DNA of 64,000 nucleotides. It comes from an uncultured Prevotella sp. (GTDB lineage Bacteria > Bacteroidota > Bacteroidia > Bacteroidales > Bacteroidaceae). This document shows positions 24,675 through 34,281 of the stretch, in pieces; the first letter of the stretch is position 1, and each line of letters starts with the position of its first letter. The notes under the pieces were generated by a model. It was not told the origin of the DNA and searched no databases. It was given only the letters and a program-made list of their open reading frames with translations. The translations under genes were made by a program, and so were the position numbers. The stretch lies in contig CAJOFA010000003.1 of assembly GCA_905233985.1 (NCBI GenBank), forward strand, positions 124,001-188,000, read 5' to 3'.

Positions 24675-26144
24675 ATGAGTACAACAGATAAAGGTAGCAA
24701 AGGCTATCTCATTAGCATAGTCATGGTGGCCGTTTTGGGCGGTCTGCTCTTCGGTTACGACACAGCTGTCATTTCTGGAGCCGAGAAGGGACTTCAGGCT
24801 TTCTTCATGGAAGCTAAGGATTTTGTCTATAACGACACATGGCATGGTTTTACTTCTGCCAGTGCCCTGATCGGCTGTATCATCGGTTCGGGTTTGTCGG
24901 GATTCCTTGCCACGAATCTGGGGCGTAAGAAGTCGCTGATTGTTGCCGGCTTGCTGTTCTTCATCTCAGCACTGGGTTCAATGGAACCTGAGTTCCTGTT
25001 CTTCGAGCATGGAACACCGACATTCTCTCTGCTCATCACGTTCAATATCTACCGTGTCATCGGTGGTATCGGTGTCGGTCTGGCATCGGCCATCTGCCCG
25101 ATGTATATCGGTGAGGTGGCACCCAGCAACATTCGTGGTATGCTTGTCTCATGGAACCAGTTTGCCATTATCTTCGGTCAGCTGGTGGTTTACTTCGTCA
25201 ACTTCTTCATCCTGGGCGACCACATTCAGCCGCTTGTGGAGGAGATGGGTAAGGGCATTGCCGCCATCACTCCCGCTGCTCAATGGACGGTTACCACTGG
25301 CTGGCGCTACATGTTCGGTAGTGAGGCTGTTCCCGCAGGACTCTTTGCCCTGTTGATCTGCTTCGTGCCTGAGACTCCGCGTTATCTCGTTTCTGTCGGC
25401 AAGGACCAGAAGGCATTGGGCATCCTGTCGAAGATTAACGGTTCGACAAAGGCTGCACAGATTCTTCAGGACATCAAGGACACGATGACCGTAAAGACCG
25501 AGAAGCTGATGACCTATGGCTTCATGTGTATCTTCATCGGTATCATGCTGTCAGTATTCCAGCAGGCTGTGGGTATCAACGCCGTGCTGTACTATGCTCC
25601 GCGTATCTTCGGCGACATGGGTATGAACGACCCCATGATGCTTACTGTTTTCATGGGTATCATCAATATCTCGTTCACGCTCGTTGCCGTATTCACCGTT
25701 GAGAAGTGGGGTCGCAAACCGCTGCTTATCTCCGGTTCGCTGGGTATGGCACTGGGTGCCATCGGTGTGGCAGTGACCTTCGGACATGAAGGAATGGAAA
25801 TGGTAACTGCTGCCAGCCTGCTCATCTACTCGGCTTCGTTTATGTTCTCATGGGGACCCATCTGCTGGGTGCTTATCGCCGAGATTTTCCCGAACACCAT
25901 CCGCGGTGCTGCTGTGGCTATTGCTGTTGCCTTCCAGTGGATTTTCAACTTCATCGTCAGTTCGACATTCGTTCCGATGTTCAACATGCACCTGACTGAG
26001 GGCGATGACTTCGGACACTGGTTCACCTATGGTCTCTATGGCATTATCTGTGTGATTGCCGCTATCTTCGTTTGGCGCCTGGTTCCCGAAACGAAAGGCA
26101 AGACCCTCGAGGATATGACAAAACTTTGGAGACAGAAGAAATAA
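24675..26144 (+). CDS. MFS sugar porter (XylE/AraE type), probable L-arabinose:H+ symporter
   Basis: This 489-residue inner-membrane sugar transporter has 12 predicted helices. Sugar-porter signatures are present: GGLLFGYDTAVISGAEKGL at helix 1, NLGRKKSLIVAG, RVIGGIGVGLASAICPMYIG (PESPR-type and Rx3G motifs), PETPRYLVSVGK in the central loop and VPETKGKTLEDM at the C-terminus. Position inside the arabinose locus makes L-arabinose the likely substrate; xylose or galactose is possible from family membership alone. An SGLT-type symporter follows, so the locus has two uptake systems of different type. Confidence 0.9.
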   Translation: MSTTDKGSKGYLISIVMVAVLGGLLFGYDTAVISGAEKGLQAFFMEAKDFVYNDTWHGFTSASALIGCIIGSGLSGFLATNLGRKKSLIVAGLLFFISALGSMEPEFLFFEHGTPTFSLLITFNIYRVIGGIGVGLASAICPMYIGEVAPSNIRGMLVSWNQFAIIFGQLVVYFVNFFILGDHIQPLVEEMGKGIAAITPAAQWTVTTGWRYMFGSEAVPAGLFALLICFVPETPRYLVSVGKDQKALGILSKINGSTKAAQILQDIKDTMTVKTEKLMTYGFMCIFIGIMLSVFQQAVGINAVLYYAPRIFGDMGMNDPMMLTVFMGIINISFTLVAVFTVEKWGRKPLLISGSLGMALGAIGVAVTFGHEGMEMVTAASLLIYSASFMFSWGPICWVLIAEIFPNTIRGAAVAIAVAFQWIFNFIVSSTFVPMFNMHLTEGDDFGHWFTYGLYGIICVIAAIFVWRLVPETKGKTLEDMTKLWRQKK

Positions 26145-26180
26145 AGAAATTTAAATATTAAAGACTAAAAATTAAAGATT

Positions 26181-27872
26181 ATGCAATTGTATGACTGGAT
26201 TGTCATTGGCGTCTTCTGTTGTGCGCTGATTGGCATTGTGCTGTGGGTTGTCAGCAAGAAAAACAACAACTCAGCTGACTACTTCTTAGGTGGTAAGGAC
26301 GCAACATGGATTGCCATCGGTGCTTCTATCTTCGCCTCGAACATCGGTTCGGAGCACCTCATCGGACTGGCTGGTGCCGGTGCATCGTCAGGTATGGCTA
26401 TGGCTCACTGGGAGATTCAGGGTTGGATGATTCTGTTACTCGGTTGGGTATTCGTTCCCTTCTATACCCGAAGCATGGTCTATACCATGCCTGAGTTTCT
26501 GGAGCGTCGTTATAACACTCAGAGCCGCACGATCCTCTCGGTTATCTCACTCATCAGCTACGTGCTGACCAAGGTGGCCGTGACTGTGTATGCCGGTGGT
26601 CTGGTATTCCAGCAGGTATTCGGTATTGAGGAACTGTGGGGTATCGACTTCTTCTGGATTGCAGCCATCGGACTGGTTGTCATTACAGCTATCTACACCA
26701 TCTTCGGCGGTATGAAGTCAGTGCTTTATACATCTGTGCTGCAGACACCTATCCTGCTGCTAGGTTCGCTCATCATCCTCGTACTGGGTATGAAGGAACT
26801 GGGCAGCTGGGACCAGATGCTTCAGCTCTGCGACGTGAAGCCATCCTATGAAGGTGCAACAGGTACGATGATTCACCTGATGCGTTCGAACACTGACCCA
26901 CAGTATCCTTGGCTGGGTGCGCTGATTGGTTCGGCTGTCATCGGTTTCTGGTACTGGTGTACTGACCAGTATATCGTTCAGCGTGTGCTGTCTGGTAAGG
27001 ACGAGAAGGAAGCACGCCGTGGTACCATCTTCGGTGCTTATCTGAAGCTGTTGCCCGTGTTCCTGTTCCTCATCCCTGGCATGATTGCCTTTGCCTTGCA
27101 TCAGAAGTATGCTGGCGAAGGTGGTTTCCTGCCCCTGCTGGCTGACGGTATGCCTAATGCAGACGCTGCCTTCCCCACCCTTGTGGCTAAGATTCTGCCT
27201 GCCGGCGTGAAAGGCCTCGTGGTTTGCGGTATTCTGGCAGCCCTGATGTCTTCACTGGCTTCCCTGTTCAACTCTTCGGCCATGCTGTTCACCATCGACT
27301 TCTGGAAGCGCCTGAAGCCCCAGACCTCTGAGAAGAGTCTGGTGCGCATCGGTCAGGTTGCCACTGTGGTCATCGTGGTGCTTGGTATTCTGTGGATTCC
27401 CATCATGCGCTCTGTAGGTAATGTGCTCTACAACTACCTGCAGGACGTGCAGAGTGTGCTGGCTCCTGGTATCGCTGCCGCCTTCCTGCTGGGTATCTGC
27501 TGGAAGCGTGCATCTGCCAAAGGTGGTATGTGGGGTCTGCTGTCAGGTATCATCATCGGTCTTACCCGTCTGGGTGCCAAGGTGTATTACAGCAATGCTG
27601 TTGACGCCTCCGACAACTGGTTCAAGGCTGTGTTCTACGACTTCAACTGGCTGTTCTTCTGTGGTGTCATGCTGATTGTCTGCTGTCTGGTGGTCATCGT
27701 CGTGTCAATGATTACCGAGGCTCCTGACGAGAAGAAGATCCAGGGTCTGGTGTTCGGCACCTCTACACCTGAACAGATTGAGGCAACCCGCAAGAGCTGG
27801 AACCATTGGGATATCATCCACACCGTGATTATTCTCGGCTTCACCGTTGCATTCTACATCTATTTCTGGTAA
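26181..27872 (+). CDS. sodium:solute symporter (SglT type)
   Basis: This 563-residue transporter of the SSS family imports sugars with Na+. It starts MQLYDWIVIGVFCCALIGIV and shows the SSF signature region ADYFLGGKDATWIAIGASIF, then SNIGSEHLIGLAGAG, YTMPEFLERRYNTQ and ADQ-like FWYWCTDQYIVQRVLSGKD, typical of the SGLT branch. About 14 hydrophobic segments are visible. It is 36 bp after the MFS porter and 9 bp before araR. The substrate is probably L-arabinose by context. Confidence 0.92.
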   Translation: MQLYDWIVIGVFCCALIGIVLWVVSKKNNNSADYFLGGKDATWIAIGASIFASNIGSEHLIGLAGAGASSGMAMAHWEIQGWMILLLGWVFVPFYTRSMVYTMPEFLERRYNTQSRTILSVISLISYVLTKVAVTVYAGGLVFQQVFGIEELWGIDFFWIAAIGLVVITAIYTIFGGMKSVLYTSVLQTPILLLGSLIILVLGMKELGSWDQMLQLCDVKPSYEGATGTMIHLMRSNTDPQYPWLGALIGSAVIGFWYWCTDQYIVQRVLSGKDEKEARRGTIFGAYLKLLPVFLFLIPGMIAFALHQKYAGEGGFLPLLADGMPNADAAFPTLVAKILPAGVKGLVVCGILAALMSSLASLFNSSAMLFTIDFWKRLKPQTSEKSLVRIGQVATVVIVVLGILWIPIMRSVGNVLYNYLQDVQSVLAPGIAAAFLLGICWKRASAKGGMWGLLSGIIIGLTRLGAKVYYSNAVDASDNWFKAVFYDFNWLFFCGVMLIVCCLVVIVVSMITEAPDEKKIQGLVFGTSTPEQIEATRKSWNHWDIIHTVIILGFTVAFYIYFW

Positions 27873-27881
27873 TAAGAGGAC

Positions 27882-28559
27882 ATGACTATATTCTATAGTG
27901 AACACTCGAAGGTCTATGTCGCTGTGGACTGTATCATCTTCGGCTTTGACGAAGGTAAGCTGAAAGTGCTGATAGGCAAACGACAGATGGACCCGGGTCG
28001 TGGCGAATGGTCACTCTATGGTGGTTTCGTCGGCGCTCAGGAGAGCGTTGACGATGCCGCCAACCGAGTGCTCTACGAGCTGACTGGCCTTCGCAATCTC
28101 TATATGCGACAGGTAGGAGCCTTCGGTAGTGTGGACCGTGACCCCGGCGAGCGTGTCGTCTCCATTGCCTACTATGCGCTGATTAACGTGAAAGACTACC
28201 ACGACAAGCTGCGCAAGGAACATGGTGTGGAATGGGTGAATTTTAACGAGCTGCCGGACATGTACTCTGACCACCGCACGATGATCAGTAAGGCCCGACA
28301 GCTGATGAGCGACACCATCAAGACGGAGCCCATCAGTTTCCGTCTGCTACCTAAGCTCTTCACGCTCACACAACTGCAACGGCTCTACGAGGCTGTTAAC
28401 GGCGAGCTGGTAGATAAGCGGAACTTCCGCAAGCGCATCAAGGAAATGGATTTCATTGAGAAGACAGAACTGATAGACAAGACCGGCTCCAAGCGCGGTG
28501 CTTACCTCTATCGTTTCAATAAACGCGTTTTCAAAAAAGATTCCATCTTTAAACTATAA
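27882..28559 (+). CDS. araR: Nudix-domain transcriptional regulator AraR
   Basis: This 225-residue protein has an N-terminal Nudix-like domain (about 8-140) and a C-terminal winged-helix region (about 150-225, with FRLLPKLFTLTQLQRLYEAV). The Nudix box region GGFVGAQESVDDAANRVLYELTGL aligns with GX5EX7REUXEEXGU, but two of its Glu positions are Val and Leu, so hydrolase activity is unlikely. This design matches the AraR regulator characterised in Bacteroides thetaiotaomicron, which senses L-arabinose (family knowledge). It sits inside the locus it probably controls, between transporter and araD. Confidence 0.88.
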   Translation: MTIFYSEHSKVYVAVDCIIFGFDEGKLKVLIGKRQMDPGRGEWSLYGGFVGAQESVDDAANRVLYELTGLRNLYMRQVGAFGSVDRDPGERVVSIAYYALINVKDYHDKLRKEHGVEWVNFNELPDMYSDHRTMISKARQLMSDTIKTEPISFRLLPKLFTLTQLQRLYEAVNGELVDKRNFRKRIKEMDFIEKTELIDKTGSKRGAYLYRFNKRVFKKDSIFKL

Positions 28560-28574
28560 TTCGTAAATAAGCAC

Positions 28575-29279
28575 ATGTTAGAAGAACTCAAACAAAAAGT
28601 ATTTAAGGCCAATCTGGACCTTGTGAAGCAAGGATTGGTGATATTCACATGGGGTAATGTCAGCGGTATCGACCGTAAGAGCGGCCTTGTCGTCATCAAG
28701 CCCTCGGGTGTCAGCTACGACGAGATGAAAGTCGAGGACATGGTGGTGGTTGACCTCGAAAGCGGCAAGGTGGTTGAGGGTGACCTCAATCCGTCAAGCG
28801 ACACACCTACTCACCTTGTGTTATACAAGGCTTTCCCCAACATTCAGGGCGTGGTTCATACCCACTCTACCTATGCTACAGCATTTGCCCAGGCCGGCAA
28901 GGACATTCCCAATATCGGCACTACCCATGCCGACTATTTCTACAAGGACATTCCCTGCACCCGCGACATGACAGAGGCTGAGGTGAAAGGACAGTACGAG
29001 TTGGAGACGGGTAACGTCATCGTGGACGAGATTCTGAACATCCGCAAGATTAACCCCGACCACACACCTGCCGTGCTGGTGAAGAACCACGGCCCGTTCT
29101 CATGGGGCACAAGTCCTGACAATGCCGTGTATAACGCCAAGGTCATGGAGCAGTGTGCTAAGATGGCATTTGTGGCTTTCTCGGTGAATCCTGCGCTGAC
29201 CATGAATCCGCTGCTCATCGAAAAGCACTATATGCGCAAGCATGGCCCCAACGCCTATTATGGACAAAAGAAGAAGTAA
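28575..29279 (+). CDS. araD: L-ribulose-5-phosphate 4-epimerase
   Basis: This class II aldolase-family enzyme converts L-ribulose-5-phosphate into D-xylulose-5-phosphate, the third step of L-arabinose use. The 234-residue product has the N-terminal [11 protein letters not shown], substrate-phosphate loop [10 protein letters not shown], the zinc-binding [14 protein letters not shown] and [15 protein letters not shown], and the third His region at [11 protein letters not shown]. Its length fits AraD and similar SgbE/UlaF enzymes. The neighbours araA and araB make AraD the clear choice. It follows araR by 15 bp. Confidence 0.94.
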   Translation: MLEELKQKVFKANLDLVKQGLVIFTWGNVSGIDRKSGLVVIKPSGVSYDEMKVEDMVVVDLESGKVVEGDLNPSSDTPTHLVLYKAFPNIQGVVHTHSTYATAFAQAGKDIPNIGTTHADYFYKDIPCTRDMTEAEVKGQYELETGNVIVDEILNIRKINPDHTPAVLVKNHGPFSWGTSPDNAVYNAKVMEQCAKMAFVAFSVNPALTMNPLLIEKHYMRKHGPNAYYGQKKK

Positions 29280-29300
29280 AAACCTAAAAAAGTAAATAAT

Positions 29301-30839
29301 ATGAAAGCATTTGATAATTATGAGATTTGGTGGGTGACCGGCGCACAACTCCTGTATGGAGGCGACGCTGTGGTTGCAGTGGACGGACACTCCAAGGAGA
29401 TGGTCGAGGGCCTGAACGCCAGCGGCAACATCCCCGTGAAGATTGTGTATAAAGGCACGGCCAACAGCTCGAAGGAAGTAGAGCAGGTGATGCTGGCAGC
29501 CAACAACGACGAGAAATGCGTAGGTATCATCACATGGATGCACACCTTCTCGCCTGCCAAGATGTGGATCAAGGGTCTGCAGCAGTTGCAGAAGCCCCTA
29601 CTCCACTTCCACACCCAGTACAACGCAGAGATTCCCTGGGGTGAGATTGACATGGACTTCATGAACCTGAACCAGAGCGCTCACGGTGACATTGAGTTCG
29701 GACATATCTGTACTCGTATGCGCGTAGCGCGTAAGGTGGTTTGCGGTTACTGGAAGGACGAAGAGGCCCAGAAGAAGATTGCTGTCTGGGCTCGCGTCGC
29801 TGCCGGTGTTGCCGATGCCAAGAACGTTCGCTGCCTGATGTTCGGTATGAACATGAACAACGTTGCCGTAACCGACGGTGACCGCGTGGAGTTTGAACAG
29901 CGCTTGGGCTACCATGTTGACTACTACCCTGTTTCTTCGCTGATGGAGTACTACAAGAAAGTGACCGACGCAGAAGCCGACGCATTAGTCGAAGAGTATA
30001 AGAAGCTCTATACCATTAAGATAGACGAAAGCGGTGAAGAAGTTTATTGGGAAAAAGTCAAGAACTCTGCCAAGGCTGAGATTGCCCTGCGCCGTGTATT
30101 GAAGGACGAGAATGCTACCGCCTTCACTACCAACTTCGACGACTTGGGTGATGCTGACATCGACGACCCGAACTTCGTAGGTTTCGACCAGATTCCTGGT
30201 CTTGCCTCTCAGCGTCTGATGGAAGAAGGCTATGGCTTCGGTGCCGAGGGTGACTGGAAGACAGCCTGCCTCTATCGCACCCTGTGGGTCATCCAGCAGG
30301 GTATGCCTACCGGCTGCTCGTTCCTTGAGGACTACACGCTGAACTTTGCCGGTGACCGTTCGTCGTGCCTGCAGAGCCACATGCTCGAAATCTGCCCGCT
30401 GATTGCCAACGACAAGCCCAAGCTCGAGGTTCATTTCCTCGGCATTGGCATCCGCAAGCAGCAGACCGCACGTCTCGTCTTCACCTCGAAGACCGGTCGT
30501 GGCATCAAGGCTACGGTCGTTGACCTGGGTAATCGCTTCCGCCTGATTTCACAGGAAGTGGAGTGCATCGAGCCGAAGCCCATGCCGAAGCTTCCTGTTG
30601 CCAGCGCCCTCTGGGTTCCCCAGCCCACCTTCGAGATTGGCGCCGGCGCCTGGATTCTCGCCGGTGGAACGCACCACTCTGCTTTCTCCTACGACATCAC
30701 CGAGGAGTACTGGGAAGACTTCGCCGAGATGGTTGGCATCGAGTATGTCAAGATCAACAAGGAGACGAAGACCTACGAGTTCAAGCAGCAGCTGCAGAAC
30801 AACGAAGTGTACTATATGTTGAACAAAGCACTTCGCTAA
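29301..30839 (+). CDS. araA: L-arabinose isomerase
   Basis: AraA converts L-arabinose into L-ribulose with a manganese cofactor. The 512-residue product has the N-terminal YEIWWVTGAQLLYGG typical of the family, GIITWMHTFSPAKMWIKGL, the region FDQIPGLASQRLMEEGYGFG with a metal-binding Glu, and a C-terminal THHSAFSYDI carrying the conserved His. It follows araD by 21 bp and precedes araB. Length and motifs are normal and the gene appears intact. Confidence 0.95.
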   Translation: MKAFDNYEIWWVTGAQLLYGGDAVVAVDGHSKEMVEGLNASGNIPVKIVYKGTANSSKEVEQVMLAANNDEKCVGIITWMHTFSPAKMWIKGLQQLQKPLLHFHTQYNAEIPWGEIDMDFMNLNQSAHGDIEFGHICTRMRVARKVVCGYWKDEEAQKKIAVWARVAAGVADAKNVRCLMFGMNMNNVAVTDGDRVEFEQRLGYHVDYYPVSSLMEYYKKVTDAEADALVEEYKKLYTIKIDESGEEVYWEKVKNSAKAEIALRRVLKDENATAFTTNFDDLGDADIDDPNFVGFDQIPGLASQRLMEEGYGFGAEGDWKTACLYRTLWVIQQGMPTGCSFLEDYTLNFAGDRSSCLQSHMLEICPLIANDKPKLEVHFLGIGIRKQQTARLVFTSKTGRGIKATVVDLGNRFRLISQEVECIEPKPMPKLPVASALWVPQPTFEIGAGAWILAGGTHHSAFSYDITEEYWEDFAEMVGIEYVKINKETKTYEFKQQLQNNEVYYMLNKALR

Positions 30840-30876
30840 TTCACAATTCACAATTCATAATTCACAATTCATAATT
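30838..30876. repeat. AATTCAC/AATTCAT heptanucleotide array between araA and araB
   Basis: Five exact 7-nt units (aattcac twice, aattcat, aattcac, aattcat) plus aatt run from the araA stop to the araB ATG. The spacer holds nothing else, so no conventional ribosome binding site is present. Confidence 0.8.
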
Positions 30877-32466
30877 ATGACAGCAAAACAGACAATCGAA
30901 GCAGGTAAGGCCATTCTCGGTATCGAGTTTGGCTCTACCCGCATCAAGGCCGTCCTCATTGACGAGGACAATAAACCTATTGCACAGGGCAGTCACGAGT
31001 GGGAGAACCAGCTCGTGGACGGACTGTGGACCTATAGCATCGAAGCCATTTGGTATGGTTTGCAAGACTGCTACGCAGAACTGCGCAAGGACGTGCTGAA
31101 GCAGTACGACTGCGAGATTGAGAGCCTCGCCGCCATCGGCTTCTCAGCTATGATGCACGGCTACATGGCTTTCAACGAGCAGCAGCAGATTCTCGTGCCC
31201 TTCCGTACGTGGCGTAACACCAACACGGGCAAGGCCGCTGCCGAACTCTCGGAGCTGTTCAACTACAACATCCCCCTGCGCTGGAGCATCAGCCATCTGT
31301 ATCAGTGCATCCTGAACGGCGACGAGCACGTGAAGGACATCAAGTACCTGACTACCCTTGCCGGTTATGTTCATTGGCAGGTAACAGGTCAGTTCGTGCT
31401 GGGTGTCGGCGACGCATCGGGCATGATTCCCGTTGACCCTGCTACAAAGACCTACGATGCCACGATGGTGGAGAAGTTTGACGAAATACTTATTGCGAAA
31501 GGTTTTGCCTTTCGCCTCTTAGACATCCTCCCCAAGAGCCTGAACGCAGGTGAGAGCGCAGGTTTCCTGACTCCCGAGGGTGCCAAGAAGCTCGACGTCA
31601 GCGGCCACTTGAAGGCTGGCGTCCCCGTCTGTCCTCCCGAGGGCGATGCAGGAACGGGTATGGTTGCCACCAACGCCGTGAAGCAGCGCACGGGTAATGT
31701 CAGCGCCGGCACATCGTCATTCTCGATGATTGTACTGGAGAAGCCACTGAGCAAGCCCTACGAGATGATTGACATGGTGACGACACCCGACGGAAGCCTT
31801 GTCGCTATGGTACACTGCAACAACTGCACCAGCGACATCAATGCCTGGGTGGGTCTCTTCAAGGAGTATCAGCAACTGCTCGGCGTGCCCGTTGACATGA
31901 ACGAGCTCTACGGTAAGCTGTTCAACAAAGCCCTCGAAGGCGACACCGATTGCGGTGGTTTGATGGCCTACAACTACGTGTCAGGTGAGCCTGTCACCGG
32001 TCTTGCCGACGGTCGTCCCCTCTTCGTACGCTCGGCCAACGACAAGTTCAACCTCGCAAACTTCATGCGTGCCAACCTCTATGGTGCCATCGGCGTGCTG
32101 AAGATTGGCAACGACATCCTGTTCAAGGACGAGATGATTCGTGTCGATCGCATCACGGGTCACGGCGGTTACTTCAAGACTGCCGGTGTAGGTCAGCGCA
32201 TGCTCGCTGCTGCATTGAACTCGCCCATCAGCGTGATGGAGACCGCAGGAGAAGGCGGAGCCTGGGGTATCGCCCTGCTTGCCGGATATCTTATCAATAA
32301 GAATGGTAAGAACCTCGCCGACTATCTGGAGGAGGTGGTCTTCGCCGGCAACACAGGCACATCTATTGCCCCGACAGCCGAAGACGTTGCAGGCTTCGAG
32401 AAGTACATTGAGAACTACAAGCGCTGCCTACCCATTGAGCAGAGCGCCGTAGATCATAAAATCTAA
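30877..32466 (+). CDS. araB: FGGY-family kinase, L-ribulokinase by context
   Basis: This sugar kinase of the FGGY family has 529 residues. Seen motifs are the phosphate loop ILGIEFGSTRIKAVLIDEDN, the substrate loop AAIGFSAMMHGYMAF, GDASGMIPVD, GNVSAGTSSFSMIVLE and the C-terminal ATP-binding HGGYFKTAGVGQRMLAAALN. By sequence it is close to the xylulokinase branch used as ribulokinase in Bacteroidetes arabinose loci, and it completes the araDAB pathway here by phosphorylating L-ribulose. It ends the locus and is followed by a strong terminator. Confidence 0.9.
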   Translation: MTAKQTIEAGKAILGIEFGSTRIKAVLIDEDNKPIAQGSHEWENQLVDGLWTYSIEAIWYGLQDCYAELRKDVLKQYDCEIESLAAIGFSAMMHGYMAFNEQQQILVPFRTWRNTNTGKAAAELSELFNYNIPLRWSISHLYQCILNGDEHVKDIKYLTTLAGYVHWQVTGQFVLGVGDASGMIPVDPATKTYDATMVEKFDEILIAKGFAFRLLDILPKSLNAGESAGFLTPEGAKKLDVSGHLKAGVPVCPPEGDAGTGMVATNAVKQRTGNVSAGTSSFSMIVLEKPLSKPYEMIDMVTTPDGSLVAMVHCNNCTSDINAWVGLFKEYQQLLGVPVDMNELYGKLFNKALEGDTDCGGLMAYNYVSGEPVTGLADGRPLFVRSANDKFNLANFMRANLYGAIGVLKIGNDILFKDEMIRVDRITGHGGYFKTAGVGQRMLAAALNSPISVMETAGEGGAWGIALLAGYLINKNGKNLADYLEEVVFAGNTGTSIAPTAEDVAGFEKYIENYKRCLPIEQSAVDHKI

Positions 32467-32484
32467 ACAAACAATCCCCCTCTG

Positions 32485-32516
32485 AATCGTTCCAGCCCCC
32501 TGGAACGATTTTTTTT
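32485..32516 (+). terminator. intrinsic terminator of the arabinose operon
   Basis: An 11-bp perfect stem (aatcgttccag / ctggaacgatt) with a CCCC loop is followed by a run of eight T, 19 bp after the araB stop. Confidence 0.92.
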
Positions 32517-32612
32517 GCTCCAACTGTAACAATTTGGTCGCACAGAGAATACCTACCATGATACATTCAATTATAAGGGTTAAACATTCAGAAACTTAGC
32601 CTGTATGGAACT

Positions 32613-32678
32613 GCTGACACGGGATGTTATCAGCGTTGACTCGGCATGTTAGCGACTTTGCGTCGGTGAACTAAAAGC
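32613..32678. repeat. degenerate 22-nt tandem repeat upstream of the secreted-protein gene
   Basis: Two 22-nt units (32613-32634 and 32635-32656) agree at 16 of 22 positions by eye, sharing TGAC, CGG and ATGTTA. A third, weaker unit (32657-32678) keeps TTG and TCGG. The array ends where the conserved upstream element of the next gene begins. No gene is visible in 32517-32819. Confidence 0.55.
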
Positions 32679-32681
32679 CCT

Positions 32682-32737
32682 TTAACATTATTTAAGGGGG
32701 GGTAAGGGGTTTTAACAACTTTCTTTGTATCTTTGCA
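32682..32737 (+). promoter_or_regulatory. promoter module shared with the DUF3943 gene
   Basis: TTAACATTATTTAAGGG (17 bp) is followed, after a similar spacer, by TATCTTTG (-7 box, 32728-32735). The same 17-mer and a matching -7 box occur at 41801-41857. The word contains an imperfect dyad CTTTAA...TTTAAGG and lies upstream of the expected -33 position, as an activator site would. Confidence 0.65.
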
Positions 32738-32819
32738 GTCAGTTTCTGCTTCGTGCAGTTTCTACACGGATGATGTGTGATCAATGAGTTTAGTAATTAT
32801 TAACCTAATTAAGAACGAT

Positions 32820-34232
32820 ATGAAAAAGATTTTACTTTTGGTTGTTATGGTCGCTATGACCATAGGGGCGAATGCTCAAAGTAGCGGATCGAACCAGAAT
32901 GGTCTTGATACGCTCGTTGTGTCAAAGATTATTCGCTGGTCAGCAGATGCCGGTCCTGGCGAAGTGGCCGAGTCGTATGTAGGCACTACCAACAAATACG
33001 GTTCTGCATCCTCGACATCGTCAAGCAGAGTCTCCAATCGTGCGGCAAGTACTGATACCTTGGTGGCAAACATTACCGATATTGAAAAGGAAATGCAGAT
33101 TGTCACTGATACGGCTTATTTCTATCATGCCGTAGATCCCAATGACGTGGAGTTTAAGGACTCGGTGTTCGTCACACGCTTTACGCATTATCTGGACACC
33201 GACCATGAGACGAATGACAATTACAGCATCTCTTTGAATGCCTTGATGGGCGGAACGCTGAAGATTTATGCCGCCCCGCGCAAGAAGACGGATGCCGACG
33301 TGGAGGTTACTGTCAAGCAGAACGGACGCGTCGTATTGCAGGGCAATGTCGTTGCTACACCTGCTGAGACTGATACCATCTCCATCAATGTCTCTGCTTT
33401 TGACGGAATGGAGATTATGGGTTATGTCATTTCACAAGGCGTTGACAACTACAACCTGACGAATCCCCCATCGAGTAGCTCAAGCGGCTCAACTGGCACA
33501 GGTGGCAGTTCTACCCCCACCCAGATCAGTTATTTCCGTCCTCTGGTGTCAGCTGGCCCCGTCGGTGTGGGTGAGTTGACCATTGAATATCCCAAGGCTG
33601 TCCGTATCTATGGCATTGAGCTGGTTCAGATCGAAGGACGTGAAGGCAATCAGGCTGCCTTGGTGGAATATCCGGGCAGTGAGTATTTGACCAAGCATAA
33701 TGTCTCTAACGAGTTTGTAAAACTGAAGAACGACAGTACCATCTCCTGCATTGAGTTCGCCAATGATTACACGGCAACAGAAAACTATCTGGAGATCATC
33801 CCGCCGGCCGGATTCAAGAAGAACGACGTAGTGAGAATCGCCGGTGTCTATAGCGCGGAGGGTAACGAGAATTCCCAGCTTGACCTCTTCCAGATTATTG
33901 GTGAGACGCCTGATATCGTGCTGACAACCAATCCGCTGGCAAATGCAAACAGTACGAGTGCTCCTGCTTACGAGAGCATTATCTTGTCACGCGGCTACGA
34001 TAGGCTTTGCATTGGCCGCACGGTAGGCTCTACAGCCAATCCCATGTTGACCAATCTGCGTGTGGAGGGTGAGCGTACCTACGAGGAAATGCAGCCCACA
34101 GGTATCAACGATCGCGTGGTGAAGTTTGAGATTGATTTCACCAAGCCTTTCTACAACCTCGCTGGTCAGCGCGTTGGTGATGACTACAAGGGTATCGTGA
34201 TACAGAATGGCATCAAGATCATTCGTCACTAA
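32820..34232 (+). CDS. secreted protein of unknown function with C-terminal tail domain
   Basis: This 470-residue protein begins at the ATG at 32820 with a signal peptide (KKILLLVVMVAMTIGANAQ). An upstream in-frame ATG at 32784 would hide the signal and is less likely. It has a Ser/Gly/Thr-rich linker at about residues 215-240 separating two beta-rich regions. The C-terminus has FYNLAGQRV, then DYKGIVIQNGIKIIRH, a tail common on exported Prevotella/Bacteroides proteins and reminiscent of sorting or anchoring tails. No enzyme domain is recognised. It precedes the efflux genes by 49 bp. Confidence 0.75.
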   Translation: MKKILLLVVMVAMTIGANAQSSGSNQNGLDTLVVSKIIRWSADAGPGEVAESYVGTTNKYGSASSTSSSRVSNRAASTDTLVANITDIEKEMQIVTDTAYFYHAVDPNDVEFKDSVFVTRFTHYLDTDHETNDNYSISLNALMGGTLKIYAAPRKKTDADVEVTVKQNGRVVLQGNVVATPAETDTISINVSAFDGMEIMGYVISQGVDNYNLTNPPSSSSSGSTGTGGSSTPTQISYFRPLVSAGPVGVGELTIEYPKAVRIYGIELVQIEGREGNQAALVEYPGSEYLTKHNVSNEFVKLKNDSTISCIEFANDYTATENYLEIIPPAGFKKNDVVRIAGVYSAEGNENSQLDLFQIIGETPDIVLTTNPLANANSTSAPAYESIILSRGYDRLCIGRTVGSTANPMLTNLRVEGERTYEEMQPTGINDRVVKFEIDFTKPFYNLAGQRVGDDYKGIVIQNGIKIIRH

Positions 34233-34281
34233 TCCTTGCCCGCAACAAAGAAACCAATAGTATAAACAGAAGATAAACGAC

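Noticed and set aside
32517..32819. tRNA or small RNA gene in the gap after araB
   Set aside because: I found no cloverleaf-like pairing or T-arm motif. The gap is explained by terminator, 22-nt repeats and promoter module.
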